From Zygnema cylindricum (lineage: Eukaryota > Streptophyta > Zygnematophyceae > Zygnematales > Zygnemataceae): a stretch of DNA of 64,000 nt. The notes below the pieces were generated by a model, which saw only the letters and a program-made list of their open reading frames with translations, searched no databases and was not told where the DNA came from. Below, piece after piece: positions 45,789-57,133 of this stretch. The position numbers and the translations under genes are program-made. Within the stretch, counting starts at the first letter, position 1, and the number at the start of each line of letters is the position of its first letter. The stretch spans positions 25,437 through 89,436 of the forward strand of contig JBBHKE010002260.1 of NCBI GenBank assembly GCA_037447655.1, in the 5' to 3' direction.

Positions 45789-46726
45789 GGTTATGAGCCC
45801 ACACCCCATCTATCATATGTTAGGTTAAGTCGAGATAGGTTTGTGTCACACGCATTGTAGCAGGTTAATTTTGTTCTTGCTGGTTGTATTGCAGTAATGG
45901 TGTCTGTGTACCCATGAGATCGGCCTTATCATAGTGTTGGTATGTGCCGAGTTTAATCTTGCATCGCCCCAAGGGTTAACTTAGTGACAGTGCCGAAATG
46001 ATTACCCTCAATGAAAATTATTTATTTTGAGAAATGATATTTTATTTTTGGAAAAATACATGTTTATTTTTGATAAAGCATTTCGAAACGTGGAGATTTG
46101 ACGTTTGATGGAGAGATGTGGAAGGTGGAGATTCGACGTTTGGGGGAGAGAGATCCGGAAGGTGGAGTTGTGACATGTGGTGGAGAGATCCAAAATTTGT
46201 GGATCGATGATTGTTAAAAAAAAAAAAAATTGGATTTGTAATGTAGATTTTGAGTTGTTGGAACTTTTTGGGAAATGTGACATTATTATAATTTTTGGGA
46301 AAATACTATTTGTTAAATGTATTTTTAATGGGAAATTTTGAGATCAGATTATTAAATGAAAAAGAAAAAAAATGAAATCTAGATTTGATATGGTTGAGGT
46401 ATAAATTTTGAGTTGGGTTATATTATTAGTGTGATCCTTTAGTTTTAATTTTAGTTGACTTGAGATAGAATTGTAGGAAGTAGAATCGAATTTAGATATT
46501 GTTGAGAAAATAGAAAATTTTGTTGTAATCGGAAAATGAAAATATATATATGTGTATTATGAAATTTGGAAGGTTTAAGGAGGCAGCGGAAGCAGTGATA
46601 GAACAAAATTGCAAATTTTATCGGAAGTATTTTGGCAGATTCAGATGAAGGAGACAGCAGGAGGTGATAGTAGTGACACATAATGACGTGGCATCATGGA
46701 GTTACGAAACTAAATCTTCGGGGGAG
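45789..46726 (+). mobile_element. Array interior 0 (938 bp, non-coding)
   Basis: Begins GGTTATGAGCCCACACC (PBS with one G-to-A change from the other units) and ends CTTCGGGGGAG (polypurine tract). AT-rich, with an A13 run near 46217. No supported coding sequence. Confidence 0.9.
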
Positions 46727-47209
46727 TGTTGTTTTTGGAAGATTAAGTTTCGTATGTGCGTACGCATGTTTGCGTGCTTATGTAATTATCCGATATATTG
46801 TGGAGGTTCGAAAGGATTTATGGATTGGGGAATTAAATGTACACATAAAATTAATGGAGTTATTGAGTGGAGCGAAATGTGATAGAAAATGGACGGCGGA
46901 TTGCGAAGCGATCCGACGTGAGATAATCGACGATGATTTAAAATATTCGAAGTATTTGAAAAATGTACGCTCGCCGTACAAAACATAATGCGACAGGTGG
47001 GATATATGAAAGGACACCGCCGGTACATAGAATCTTCTTTGGACAGGTGTACTTTATTTGCGACATGCGTATTTATTGCAAACGACGCAGAGTCAGTACG
47101 GAAAATATTTGGAAAGTACGGTTTAATTTTGACAAGTGGAACGTGAATTCACCACGCAACATCGTGGGATATTTGACGACTCGCGTGGATTTTGTTTGGT
47201 TTTGTGTGA

Positions 47210-47217
47210 CCACGTGG
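47210..47217. promoter_or_regulatory. G-box CCACGTGG in array LTR U3
   Basis: Perfect palindrome, about 450 bp upstream of the TATA box. It recurs in each complete array LTR. Plant G-boxes bind bZIP or bHLH factors; function here is inferred. Confidence 0.4.
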
Positions 47218-47370
47218 TGCTACATCGAGGGTGCCGATTAAGAGCGACGGACGGCGGATATAGGCCGCCGAGATTTTTTATGTAGTGGTGACGCGAAATC
47301 GCGTCAATCACACGATATTTATATTTGGACGTTCCGGATTGTTCGACAAAATTTGAGGAGTTTCGTTGAG

Positions 47371-47390
47371 TGACTCAGCATGACTCAGCA
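47371..47390. promoter_or_regulatory. Tandem TGACTCAGCA x2 (GCN4/bZIP-type sites)
   Basis: Two exact adjacent copies of TGACTCAGCA in U3, present in every array LTR. TGACTCA is the GCN4/AP-1 core recognised by bZIP proteins. The diverged solo LTR at 8484 lacks the perfect doubling. Confidence 0.45.
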
Positions 47391-47543
47391 TACGATTTGG
47401 TGTCGGTGTAAATATTTGGAGTAACATTGTTTTGTCTTTTGCATTATTATAAATTAGTGTTGATTATGATGTTTATATTTAAGTGATCAATTAGGGTTTT
47501 GATAGTTTAATTTGTGTGTGTACAATATCATACTTGTAGACAA

Positions 47544-47588
47544 GTGTACGCTTACGATTGCTTGACTCTCAGGTGTACGCTTACGATT
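47544..47588. promoter_or_regulatory. Direct repeat GTGTACGCTTACGATT x2 upstream of the TATA box
   Basis: 16-bp repeat at 47544-47559 and 47573-47588, 13 bp apart, ending about 75 bp before the TATA box. It is also conserved in the old solo LTR (about 9283-9330), which suggests selection for promoter function. Confidence 0.5.
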
Positions 47589-47664
47589 AGTTTGATTTAG
47601 TGACAGTTACGTAATTTACTTTGGTTATTTTGACACTTAGTGATTCATTGACAGCTCACAAGTG

Positions 47665-47674
47665 TATATATAGG
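47665..47674 (+). promoter_or_regulatory. TATA box of array LTR (TATATATAGG)
   Basis: In CACAAGTGTATATATAGGAA, at the same place in all LTRs of this family, including the solo LTR and the last partial copy. Marks the U3/R transition roughly 30 bp downstream. Confidence 0.6.
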
Positions 47675-48109
47675 AATGAGCTTTGTTAGAAATTAATCAT
47701 CAATGCTGGTTAGAAAAGTATGGACCGAAGATGTAGACTTTTAGGGTTGCCGATTAGGTCATGCATTTGAGTAATATGTTTATTGATATACTTTTGTTTA
47801 TCTAATGTTTATGTGAGATTGCACTCTTTTTGTTATTATTTATTTATGTTATTTTATGTTTGTTTGATATGCATTATTTATGCATTTGTCCTAGGGTTTG
47901 CTTATGTTGATTATTCCATCAAACCTTAGATGTTGTCATAGGGTTTATTTATGTTGATTATTCCATGAAACCCTAAATGTTGTTTGTTGCGTCTGTGTAC
48001 GCATATGGAGGATGCATTTCAAATGATTGTTCGTCGACCTATTTTTGCTTAGCTTTTTGCATGATAGTTTGGGTCGCTTCTGCGGTCTATTTTAGACCAA
48101 AGAACAACA

Positions 48110-49047
48110 GGTTATGGGCCCACACCCCATCTATCATATGTTAGGTTAAGTCGAGATAGGTTTGTGTCACACGCATTGTAGCGGGTTAATTTTGTTCTTG
48201 CTGGTTGTATTGCAGTAATGGTGTCTGTGTACCCATGAGATCGGCCTTATCATAGTGTTGGTATGTGCCGAGTTTAATCTTGCATCGCCCCAAGGGTTAA
48301 CTTAGTGACAGTGCCGAAATGATTACCCTCAATGAAAATTATTTATTTTGAGAAATGATATTTTATTTTTGGAAAAATACATGTTTATTTTTGATAAAGC
48401 ATTTCGAAACGTGGAGATTTGACGTTTGATGGAGAGATGTGGAAGGTGGAGATTCGACGTTTGGGGGAGAGAGATCCGGAAGGTGGGGTTGTGACATGTG
48501 GTGGAGAGATCCAAAATTTGTGGATCGATGATTGTTAAAAAAAAAAAAAATTGGATTTGTAATGTAGATTTTGAGTTGTTGGAACTTTTTGGGAAATGTG
48601 ACATTATTATAATTTTTGGGAAAATACTATTTGTTAAATGTATTTTTAATGGGAAATTTTGAGATCAGATTATTAAATGAAAAAGAAAAAAAATGAAATC
48701 TAGATTTGATATGGTTGAGGTATAAATTTTGAGTTGGGTTATATTATTAGTGTGATCCTTTAGTTTTAATTTTAGTTGACTTGAGATAGAATTGTAGGAA
48801 GTAGAATCGAATTTAGATATTGTTGAGAAAATAGAAAATTTTGTTGTAATCGGAAAATGAAAATATATATATGTGTATTATGAAATTTGGAAGGTTTAAG
48901 GAGGCAGCGGAAGCAGTGATAGAACAAAATTGCAAATTTTATCGGAAGTATTTTGGCAGATTCAGATGAAGGAGACAGCAGGAGGTGATAGTAGTGACAC
49001 ATAATGACGTGGCATCATGGAGTTACGAAACTAAATCTTCGGGGGAG
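48110..49047 (+). mobile_element. Array interior 1
   Basis: 938 bp. PBS GGTTATGGGCCCAC (48110-48123) directly after the LTR; it matches 14 bases of the complement of the plant initiator tRNA-Met anticodon arm. Differs from interior 0 at a few sites; virtually identical to interiors 2 and 3. Confidence 0.93.
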
Positions 49048-50430
49048 TGTTGTTTTTGGAAGATTAAGTTTCGTATGTGCGTACGCATGTTTGCGTGCTT
49101 ATGTAATTATCCGATATATTGTGGAGGTTCGAAAGGATTTATGGATTGGGGAATTAAATGTACACATAAAATTAATGGAGTTATTGAGTGGAGCGAAATG
49201 TGATAGAAAATGGACGGCGGATTGCGAAGCGATCCGACGTGAGATAATCGACGATGATTTAAAATATTCGAAGTATTTGAAAAATGTACGCTCGCCGTAC
49301 AAAACATAATGCGACAGGTGGGATATATGAAAGGACACCGCCGGTACATAGAATCTTCTTTGGACAGGTGTACTTTATTTGCGACATGCGTATTTATTGC
49401 AAACGACGCAGAGTCAGTACGGAAAATATTTGGAAAGTACGGTTTAATTTTGACAAGTGGAACGTGAATTCACCACGCAACATCGTGGGATATTTGACGA
49501 CTCGCGTGGATTTTGTTTGGTTTTGTGTGACCACGTGGTGCTACATCGAGGGTGCCGATTAAGAGCGACGGACGGCGGATATAGGCCGCCGAGATTTTTT
49601 ATGTAGTGGTGACGCGAAATCGCGTCAATCACACGATATTTATATTTGGACGTTCCGGATTGTTCGACAAAATTTGAGGAGTTTCGTTGAGTGACTCAGC
49701 ATGACTCAGCATACGATTTGGTGTCGGTGTAAATATTTGGAGTAACATTGTTTTGTCTTTTGCATTATTATAAATTAGTGTTGATTATGATGTTTATATT
49801 TAAGTGATCAATTAGGGTTTTGATAGTTTAATTTGTGTGTGTACAATATCATACTTGTAGACAAGTGTACGCTTACGATTGCTTGACTCTCAGGTGTACG
49901 CTTACGATTAGTTTGATTTAGTGACAGTTACGTAATTTACTTTGGTTATTTTGACACTTAGTGATTCATTGACAGCTCACAAGTGTATATATAGGAATGA
50001 GCTTTGTTAGAAATTAATCATCAATGCTGGTTAGAAAAGTATGGACCGAAGATGTAGACTTTTAGGGTTGCCGATTAGGTCATGCATTTGAGTAATATGT
50101 TTATTGATATACTTTTGTTTATCTAATGTTTATGTGAGATTGCACTCTTTTTGTTATTATTTATTTATGTTATTTTATGTTTGTTTGATATGCATTATTT
50201 ATGCATTTGTCCTAGGGTTTGCTTATGTTGATTATTCCATCAAACCTTAGATGTTGTCATAGGGTTTATTTATGTTGATTATTCCATGAAACCCTAAATG
50301 TTGTTTGTTGCGTCTGTGTACGCATATGGAGGATGCATTTCAAATGATTGTTCGTCGACCTATTTTTGCTTAGCTTTTTGCATGATAGTTTGGGTCGCTT
50401 CTGCGGTCTATTTTAGACCAAAGAACAACA
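49048..50430 (+). mobile_element. Array LTR 2
   Basis: Same length as LTR 1, and I saw no differences between them on reading. Confidence 0.94.
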
Positions 50431-51368
50431 GGTTATGGGCCCACACCCCATCTATCATATGTTAGGTTAAGTCGAGATAGGTTTGTGTCACACGCATTGT
50501 AGCGGGTTAATTTTGTTCTTGCTGGTTGTATTGCAGTAATGGTGTCTGTGTACCCATGAGATCGGCCTTATCATAGTGTTGGTATGTGCCGAGTTTAATC
50601 TTGCATCGCCCCAAGGGTTAACTTAGTGACAGTGCCGAAATGATTACCCTCAATGAAAATTATTTATTTTGAGAAATGATATTTTATTTTTGGAAAAATA
50701 CATGTTTATTTTTGATAAAGCATTTCGAAACGTGGAGATTTGACGTTTGATGGAGAGATGTGGAAGGTGGAGATTCGACGTTTGGGGGAGAGAGATCCGG
50801 AAGGTGGGGTTGTGACATGTGGTGGAGAGATCCAAAATTTGTGGATCGATGATTGTTAAAAAAAAAAAAAATTGGATTTGTAATGTAGATTTTGAGTTGT
50901 TGGAACTTTTTGGGAAATGTGACATTATTATAATTTTTGGGAAAATACTATTTGTTAAATGTATTTTTAATGGGAAATTTTGAGATCAGATTATTAAATG
51001 AAAAAGAAAAAAAATGAAATCTAGATTTGATATGGTTGAGGTATAAATTTTGAGTTGGGTTATATTATTAGTGTGATCCTTTAGTTTTAATTTTAGTTGA
51101 CTTGAGATAGAATTGTAGGAAGTAGAATCGAATTTAGATATTGTTGAGAAAATAGAAAATTTTGTTGTAATCGGAAAATGAAAATATATATATGTGTATT
51201 ATGAAATTTGGAAGGTTTAAGGAGGCAGCGGAAGCAGTGATAGAACAAAATTGCAAATTTTATCGGAAGTATTTTGGCAGATTCAGATGAAGGAGACAGC
51301 AGGAGGTGATAGTAGTGACACATAATGACGTGGCATCATGGAGTTACGAAACTAAATCTTCGGGGGAG
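50431..51368 (+). mobile_element. Array interior 2
   Basis: 938 bp, PBS and polypurine tract as in interior 1. No gene. Confidence 0.93.
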
Positions 51369-52751
51369 TGTTGTTTTTGGAAGATTAAGTTTCGTATGTG
51401 CGTACGCATGTTTGCGTGCTTATGTAATTATCCGATATATTGTGGAGGTTCGAAAGGATTTATGGATTGGGGAATTAAATGTACACATAAAATTAATGGA
51501 GTTATTGAGTGGAGCGAAATGTGATAGAAAATGGACGGCGGATTGCGAAGCGATCCGACGTGAGATAATCGACGATGATTTAAAATATTCGAAGTATTTG
51601 AAAAATGTACGCTCGCCGTACAAAACATAATGCGACAGGTGGGATATATGAAAGGACACCGCCGGTACATAGAATCTTCTTTGGACAGGTGTACTTTATT
51701 TGCGACATGCGTATTTATTGCAAACGACGCAGAGTCAGTACGGAAAATATTTGGAAAGTACGGTTTAATTTTGACAAGTGGAACGTGAATTCACCACGCA
51801 ACATCGTGGGATATTTGACGACTCGCGTGGATTTTGTTTGGTTTTGTGTGACCACGTGGTGCTACATCGAGGGTGCCGATTAAGAGCGACGGACGGCGGA
51901 TATAGGCCGCCGAGATTTTTTATGTAGTGGTGACGCGAAATCGCGTCAATCACACGATATTTATATTTGGACGTTCCGGATTGTTCGACAAAATTTGAGG
52001 AGTTTCGTTGAGTGACTCAGCATGACTCAGCATACGATTTGGTGTCGGTGTAAATATTTGGAGTAACATTGTTTTGTCTTTTGCATTATTATAAATTAGT
52101 GTTGATTATGATGTTTATATTTAAGTGATCAATTAGGGTTTTGATAGTTTAATTTGTGTGTGTACAATATCATACTTGTAGACAAGTGTACGCTTACGAT
52201 TGCTTGACTCTCAGGTGTACGCTTACGATTAGTTTGATTTAGTGACAGTTACGTAATTTACTTTGGTTATTTTGACACTTAGTGATTCATTGACAGCTCA
52301 CAAGTGTATATATAGGAATGAGCTTTGTTAGAAATTAATCATCAATGCTGGTTAGAAAAGTATGGACCGAAGATGTAGACTTTTAGGGTTGCCGATTAGG
52401 TCATGCATTTGAGTAATATGTTTATTGATATACTTTTGTTTATCTAATGTTTATGTGAGATTGCACTCTTTTTGTTATTATTTATTTATGTTATTTTATG
52501 TTTGTTTGATATGCATTATTTATGCATTTGTCCTAGGGTTTGCTTATGTTGATTATTCCATCAAACCTTAGATGTTGTCATAGGGTTTATTTATGTTGAT
52601 TATTCCATGAAACCCTAAATGTTGTTTGTTGCGTCTGTGTACGCATATGGAGGATGCATTTCAAATGATTGTTCGTCGACCTATTTTTGCTTAGCTTTTT
52701 GCATGATAGTTTGGGTCGCTTCTGCGGTCTATTTTAGACCAAAGAACAACA
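51369..52751 (+). mobile_element. Array LTR 3
   Basis: 1383 bp, apparently identical to LTR 2 on reading. Confidence 0.94.
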
Positions 52752-53689
52752 GGTTATGGGCCCACACCCCATCTATCATATGTTAGGTTAAGTCGAGATA
52801 GGTTTGTGTCACACGCATTGTAGCGGGTTAATTTTGTTCTTGCTGGTTGTATTGCAGTAATGGTGTCTGTGTACCCATGAGATCGGCCTTATCATAGTGT
52901 TGGTATGTGCCGAGTTTAATCTTGCATCGCCCCAAGGGTTAACTTAGTGACAGTGCCGAAATGATTACCCTCAATGAAAATTATTTATTTTGAGAAATGA
53001 TATTTTATTTTTGGAAAAATACATGTTTATTTTTGATAAAGCATTTCGAAACGTGGAGATTTGACGTTTGATGGAGAGATGTGGAAGGTGGAGATTCGAC
53101 GTTTGGGGGAGAGAGATCCGGAAGGTGGGGTTGTGACATGTGGTGGAGAGATCCAAAATTTGTGGATCGATGATTGTTAAAAAAAAAAAAAATTGGATTT
53201 GTAATGTAGATTTTGAGTTGTTGGAACTTTTTGGGAAATGTGACATTATTATAATTTTTGGGAAAATACTATTTGTTAAATGTATTTTTAATGGGAAATT
53301 TTGAGATCAGATTATTAAATGAAAAAGAAAAAAAATGAAATCTAGATTTGATATGGTTGAGGTATAAATTTTGAGTTGGGTTATATTATTAGTGTGATCC
53401 TTTAGTTTTAATTTTAGTTGACTTGAGATAGAATTGTAGGAAGTAGAATCGAATTTAGATATTGTTGAGAAAATAGAAAATTTTGTTGTAATCGGAAAAT
53501 GAAAATATATATATGTGTATTATGAAATTTGGAAGGTTTAAGGAGGCAGCGGAAGCAGTGATAGAACAAAATTGCAAATTTTATCGGAAGTATTTTGGCA
53601 GATTCAGATGAAGGAGACAGCAGGAGGTGATAGTAGTGACACATAATGACGTGGCATCATGGAGTTACGAAACTAAATCTTCGGGGGAG
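52752..53689 (+). mobile_element. Array interior 3
   Basis: 938 bp, as interiors 1 and 2. Confidence 0.93.
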
Positions 53690-55075
53690 TGTTGTTTTTG
53701 GAAGATTAAGTTTCGTATGTGCGTACGCATGTTTGCGTGCTTATGTAATTATCCGATATATTGTGGAGGTTCGAAAGGATTTATGGATTGGGGAATTAAA
53801 TGTACACATAAAATTAATGGAGTTATTGAGTGGAGCGAAATGTGATAGAAAATGGACGGCGGATTGCGAAGCGATCCGACGTGAGATAATCGACGATGAT
53901 TTAAAATATTCGAAGTATTTGAAAAATGTACGCTCGCCGTACAAAACATAATGCGACAGGTGGGATATATGAAAGGACACCGCCGGTACATAGAATCTTC
54001 TTTGGACAGGTGTACTTTATTTGCGACATGCGTATTTATTGCAAACGACGCAGAGTCAGTACGGAAAATATTTGGAAAGTACGGTTTAATTTTGACAAGT
54101 GGAACGTGAATTCACCACGCAACATCGTGGGATATTTGACGACTCGCGTGGATTTTGTTTGGTTTTGTGTGACCACGTGGTGCTACATCGAGGGTGCCGA
54201 TTAAGAGCGACGGAGGCGGATATAGGCCGCCGAGATTTTTTATTTAGTGGTGACGCGAAATCGCGTCAATCACACGATATTTATATTTGGACGTTCCGGA
54301 TTGCTCGACAAAATTTGAGGAGTTTCGTTGAGTGACTCAGCATGACTCAGCATACGATTTGGTGTCGGTGTAAATATTTGGAGTAACATTGTTTTGTCTT
54401 TTGCATTATTATAAATTAGTGTTGATTATGATGTTTATATTTAAGTGATCAATTAGGGTTTTGATAGTTTAATTTGTGTGTGTACAATATCATACTTGTA
54501 GACAAGTGTACGCTTACGATTGCTTGACTCTCAGGTGTACGCTTACGATTAGTTTGATTTAGTGACAGTTACGTAATTTACTTTGGTTATTTTGACACTT
54601 AGCGATTCGTTGACAGCTCACAAGTCTATATATAGGAATGAGCTTTGTTAGGAATGAATAATCAATGCTGGTTAGCAAAGTGGGGACCAAAGATGTAGTA
54701 TTTTAGGGTTGTCGATTAGGTCATGCACTTTGAATGATATAATGTTTATTTGATTATACTTTGATTATACTTTTGTTTATGTGTGATGCATTTGTTTGTT
54801 GTTATTTATTTATGCTATTTTATATATGTTTGATATGCACTGTTTATGCATTTGTCCTAGGGTTTGTTTATGTCGATTATTTCATCAAACCTTAAATGTT
54901 GTCATAGGGTTTATTTATGTTGATTATTCCATGAAACCCTATATGTTGTTTGTTGCGTCAGTGTACGCATATGGAAGATGCATTTCAAATGGTTGTTCAT
55001 TGGCCTAGCTTTCCTTAGCTTCTTGCATGATAGTTTGGGTGGCTTCTGCGGTCTATTTTAGACCAAAGAACAACA
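53690..55075 (+). mobile_element. Array LTR 4 (mosaic, 1386 bp)
   Basis: Up to about 54600 it follows LTR 3 with only three or so small differences (for example a 2-bp loss at GACGGAGGCGG). From AGCGATTCGTTGACAG (54601) to the end it diverges and instead shares features with the solo LTR at 8484 (TTGAATGATATAAT, GATTATACTTTGATTATAC). A recombination or template-switch point lies just upstream of the TATA box. Confidence 0.9.
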
Positions 55076-55316
55076 GGTTATGGGCCCACACCCCATCTAT
55101 CATATGTTAGGTTAAGTCGAGATAGGTTTTTGTCACACGCATTGTAGCGGGTTAATTTTGTTCTTGCTGGTTGTATTGCAGTAATGGTGTCTGTGTACCC
55201 ATGAGATCGGCCTTATCATAGTGTTGGTATGTGCCGAGTTTAATCTTGCATCGCCCCAAGGGTTAACTTAGTGACAGTGCCGAAATGATTACCCTCAATG
55301 AAAATTATTTATTTTG
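55076..55316 (+). mobile_element. Array interior 4, truncated
   Basis: First 241 bp of an interior, from the PBS to TTATTTATTTTG, then directly joined to LTR sequence. Confidence 0.88.
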
Positions 55317-55802
55317 GTTATTTTGACACTTAGTGATTCATTGACAGCTCACAAGTGTATATATAGGAATGAGCTTTGTTAGAAATTAATCATCAATGCT
55401 GGTTAGAAAAGTAGGGACCGAAGATGTAGACTTTTAGGGTTGCCGATTAGGTCATGCATTTGAGTAATATGTTTATTGATATACTTTTGTTTATCTAATG
55501 TTTATGTGAGATTGCACTCTTTTTGTTATTATTTATTTATGTTATTTTATGTTTGTTTGATATGCATTATTTATGCATTCGTCCTAGGGTTTGCTTATGT
55601 TGATTATTCCATCAAACCTTAGATGTTGTCATAGGGTTTATTTATGTTGATTATTCCATGAAACCCTAAATGTTGTTTGTTGCGTCTGTGTACGCATATG
55701 GAGGATGCATTTCAAATGATTGTTCGTCGACCTATTTTTGCTTAGCTTTTTGCATGATAGTTTGGGTCGCTTCTACGGTCTATTTTAGACCAAAGAACAA
55801 CA
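55317..55802 (+). mobile_element. Array LTR 5, 3' part only
   Basis: Begins GTTATTTTGACACTTAG, about 920 bp into the LTR, and runs to the terminal CAACA next to the TGCTC duplication. The junction shows short TTTG microhomology, so about 1.6 kb (rest of the interior plus the LTR 5' part) was deleted. Confidence 0.88.
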
Positions 55803-55947
55803 TGCTCTTCCAAGGGTTGCAGTTTGGTCAGTCTGTATTCTCTCAGGGTGTCAATAATACTCATACAGAGCAAAAGGGATTGAGGCTATCCTAAAGGCTT
55901 CGGGTAAGCTGTTTACTCTGGGTACCAATGGATTTCTCAGAGTTACA
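55803..55947 (+). mobile_element. E1 3' LTR, right part
   Basis: TGCTCTTCCAAGGGTTGCAG to AGAGTTACA. Matches 12360-12506 of the broken 5' LTR. Marks the right end of the whole nested block; the E1 target duplication cannot be checked because its left end is outside the window. Confidence 0.9.
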
Positions 55948-56985
55948 AAGTTAAGATGGCAATCGGCCGAAACTAGCGGACCGAATTTACAGAAAAACAA
56001 GACAACTGATAGGGTTGATTTGCCCACCAATAGAAAGGTTTTGAAAAATACGTTCTTTAGAGTATCCGCACGCCAAATTTGACGCCAGATACACGAAAAG
56101 ACAGTTAGAAAACCCTAAAAGGAAGTCATGGCCGAAGCTTCTAGAAGGTCGTTGGCGTAATTGGGCTAATAACATGATGAAGAACTTATAAGAAGTGGGA
56201 AATTGGGAAGTCGACGGATCGGGAAGGTTGTGGACACGCGCTACTTTCCCTTCGTGGCAGAGGTTGCAAACGGTTAACTGAAAAGCTTGACCGACCTTTA
56301 AGTGACCGCCCGCGTCGGATCCGGAACGAATTCGGTTGCCAAATTTGGGGGGCCGGACGGATTTGGGCGGTTGATTCTCAGAAAAAAAAAATTTGTTACA
56401 GTCTGGCAAGCAAAAAACGAAAAAATAAGAAAATTTTGTACTTTCCATGCAATCTAACATTATTGTACTTTGTACTTTTGTTATCGTGGAAGGTATACGG
56501 GAGATGTACTACTAATTTTGTACTTATTCGGGTACAGGCGAGTACGATTAGTGGCAAAAAATCAATTTTTGGTTAAACTTGTTTTCTTAAATGCGTTTCA
56601 GGTAACGGTTGACAATTAAGCAACGTGACATAACCTAGTCGGGCGGCGGTTACTCAGATTTTGAAAAATAAAAAACAATCGGTCTTGGTTATCTAAAATT
56701 TTGACTTTTGCGACCTCTGCTTCGTGGGGAGAGGTCGCAAACGGTCAGCCGAAACCGTGAACGACCGTTAACCGACCACCCGCGCCGGATCCGGAACAGA
56801 TTTGGTTGCCAAATTTTGATGGCCGGGTGGTTGCGGTTGGTTGATTCACTAGAAAAAAAAAACGGTCGGTTACGGTCGGTCAACCAAATAACAAAAAAAA
56901 AAGAAAAATTTGTACTGTCCATACAATCCAACATTATTGTACTTTGTACTCTTTGGTATCGTGGAAGTACGTGACATCATGATTA

Positions 56986-57133
56986 GCGTCGCAAATCAGA
57001 CACAGTAGTATCACTCTTTTTTTTCGCAAATCTTAGGGAACGCGACAAAGTGTCGCACATTTGACACTGTAGTAACACTATTCATTTCGCAATCTTAGGG
57101 AACGCGACAAAGCGTTGTAAATCTGACACGGTA
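56986..57133. repeat. Two ~73-bp direct repeats (CGCAAATCTTAGGGAACGCG type)
   Basis: GTCGCAAATC-GACAC-GTAGTA--CACT...TTCGCAA-TCTTAGGGAACGCGACAAAG appears twice in a row, and once more in degraded form at 57340-57430. Confidence 0.55.

Larger units (their letters stand above)
46727..48109 (+). mobile_element. Array LTR 1 (1383 bp)
   Basis: TGTTGTTTTTGG to AAAGAACAACA. Used as the reference copy. U3 holds a G-box, doubled bZIP-type sites and a doubled 16-mer ahead of the TATA box. Downstream are two similar AGGGTTT...GATTATTCCAT...AAACC hairpin units at about 47891-47974. Confidence 0.94.
37968..55802 (+). mobile_element. Non-autonomous LTR retrotransposon amplified as a tandem LTR-interior array
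   Basis: Bounded by TGTTG and CAACA with a perfect TGCTC duplication (37963-37967 and 55803-55807). Inside, six LTR copies (the last partial) alternate with five non-coding interiors (the last partial). The period is 2321 bp: LTRs start at 46727, 49048, 51369 and 53690. Every complete interior begins with a half-tRNA(iMet) PBS and ends with a G-rich polypurine tract (CTTCGGGGGAG). No conserved ORF over about 100 codons exists, so mobilisation would need enzymes in trans. The first LTR is split by element D. A single insertion followed by unequal LTR-LTR recombination explains the structure. Confidence 0.93.
12251..55947 (+). mobile_element. E1: old Ty1/copia retrotransposon, split by at least five later insertions
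   Basis: Order on the plus strand is broken 5' LTR, half-tRNA PBS, gag, protease, integrase, RT, RNase H and 3' LTR, the copia (gag-PR-INT-RT-RH) order. E1 pieces in this window: 12251-13672, 14747-15344, 21737-22867, 35634-37967 and 55803-55947. Each gap is filled by an element with its own target-site duplication, and the reading frame logic resumes after each gap. The two E1 LTRs differ at many positions over the 256 bp that can be compared, more than in any nested element, so E1 is the oldest. All its frames contain stops and frameshifts. Confidence 0.93.

Noticed and set aside
46778-54335. Repeated ORFs of 62-101 codons in each array LTR and interior
   Set aside because: Identical only because the units are identical. 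The old solo LTR at 8484 does not keep the frames, and no known domain is visible.
56689-56974. ORFs shared between the two alpha repeats (MLDCM start)
   Set aside because: Similarity reflects the DNA repeat; frames diverge by indels and there is no domain.
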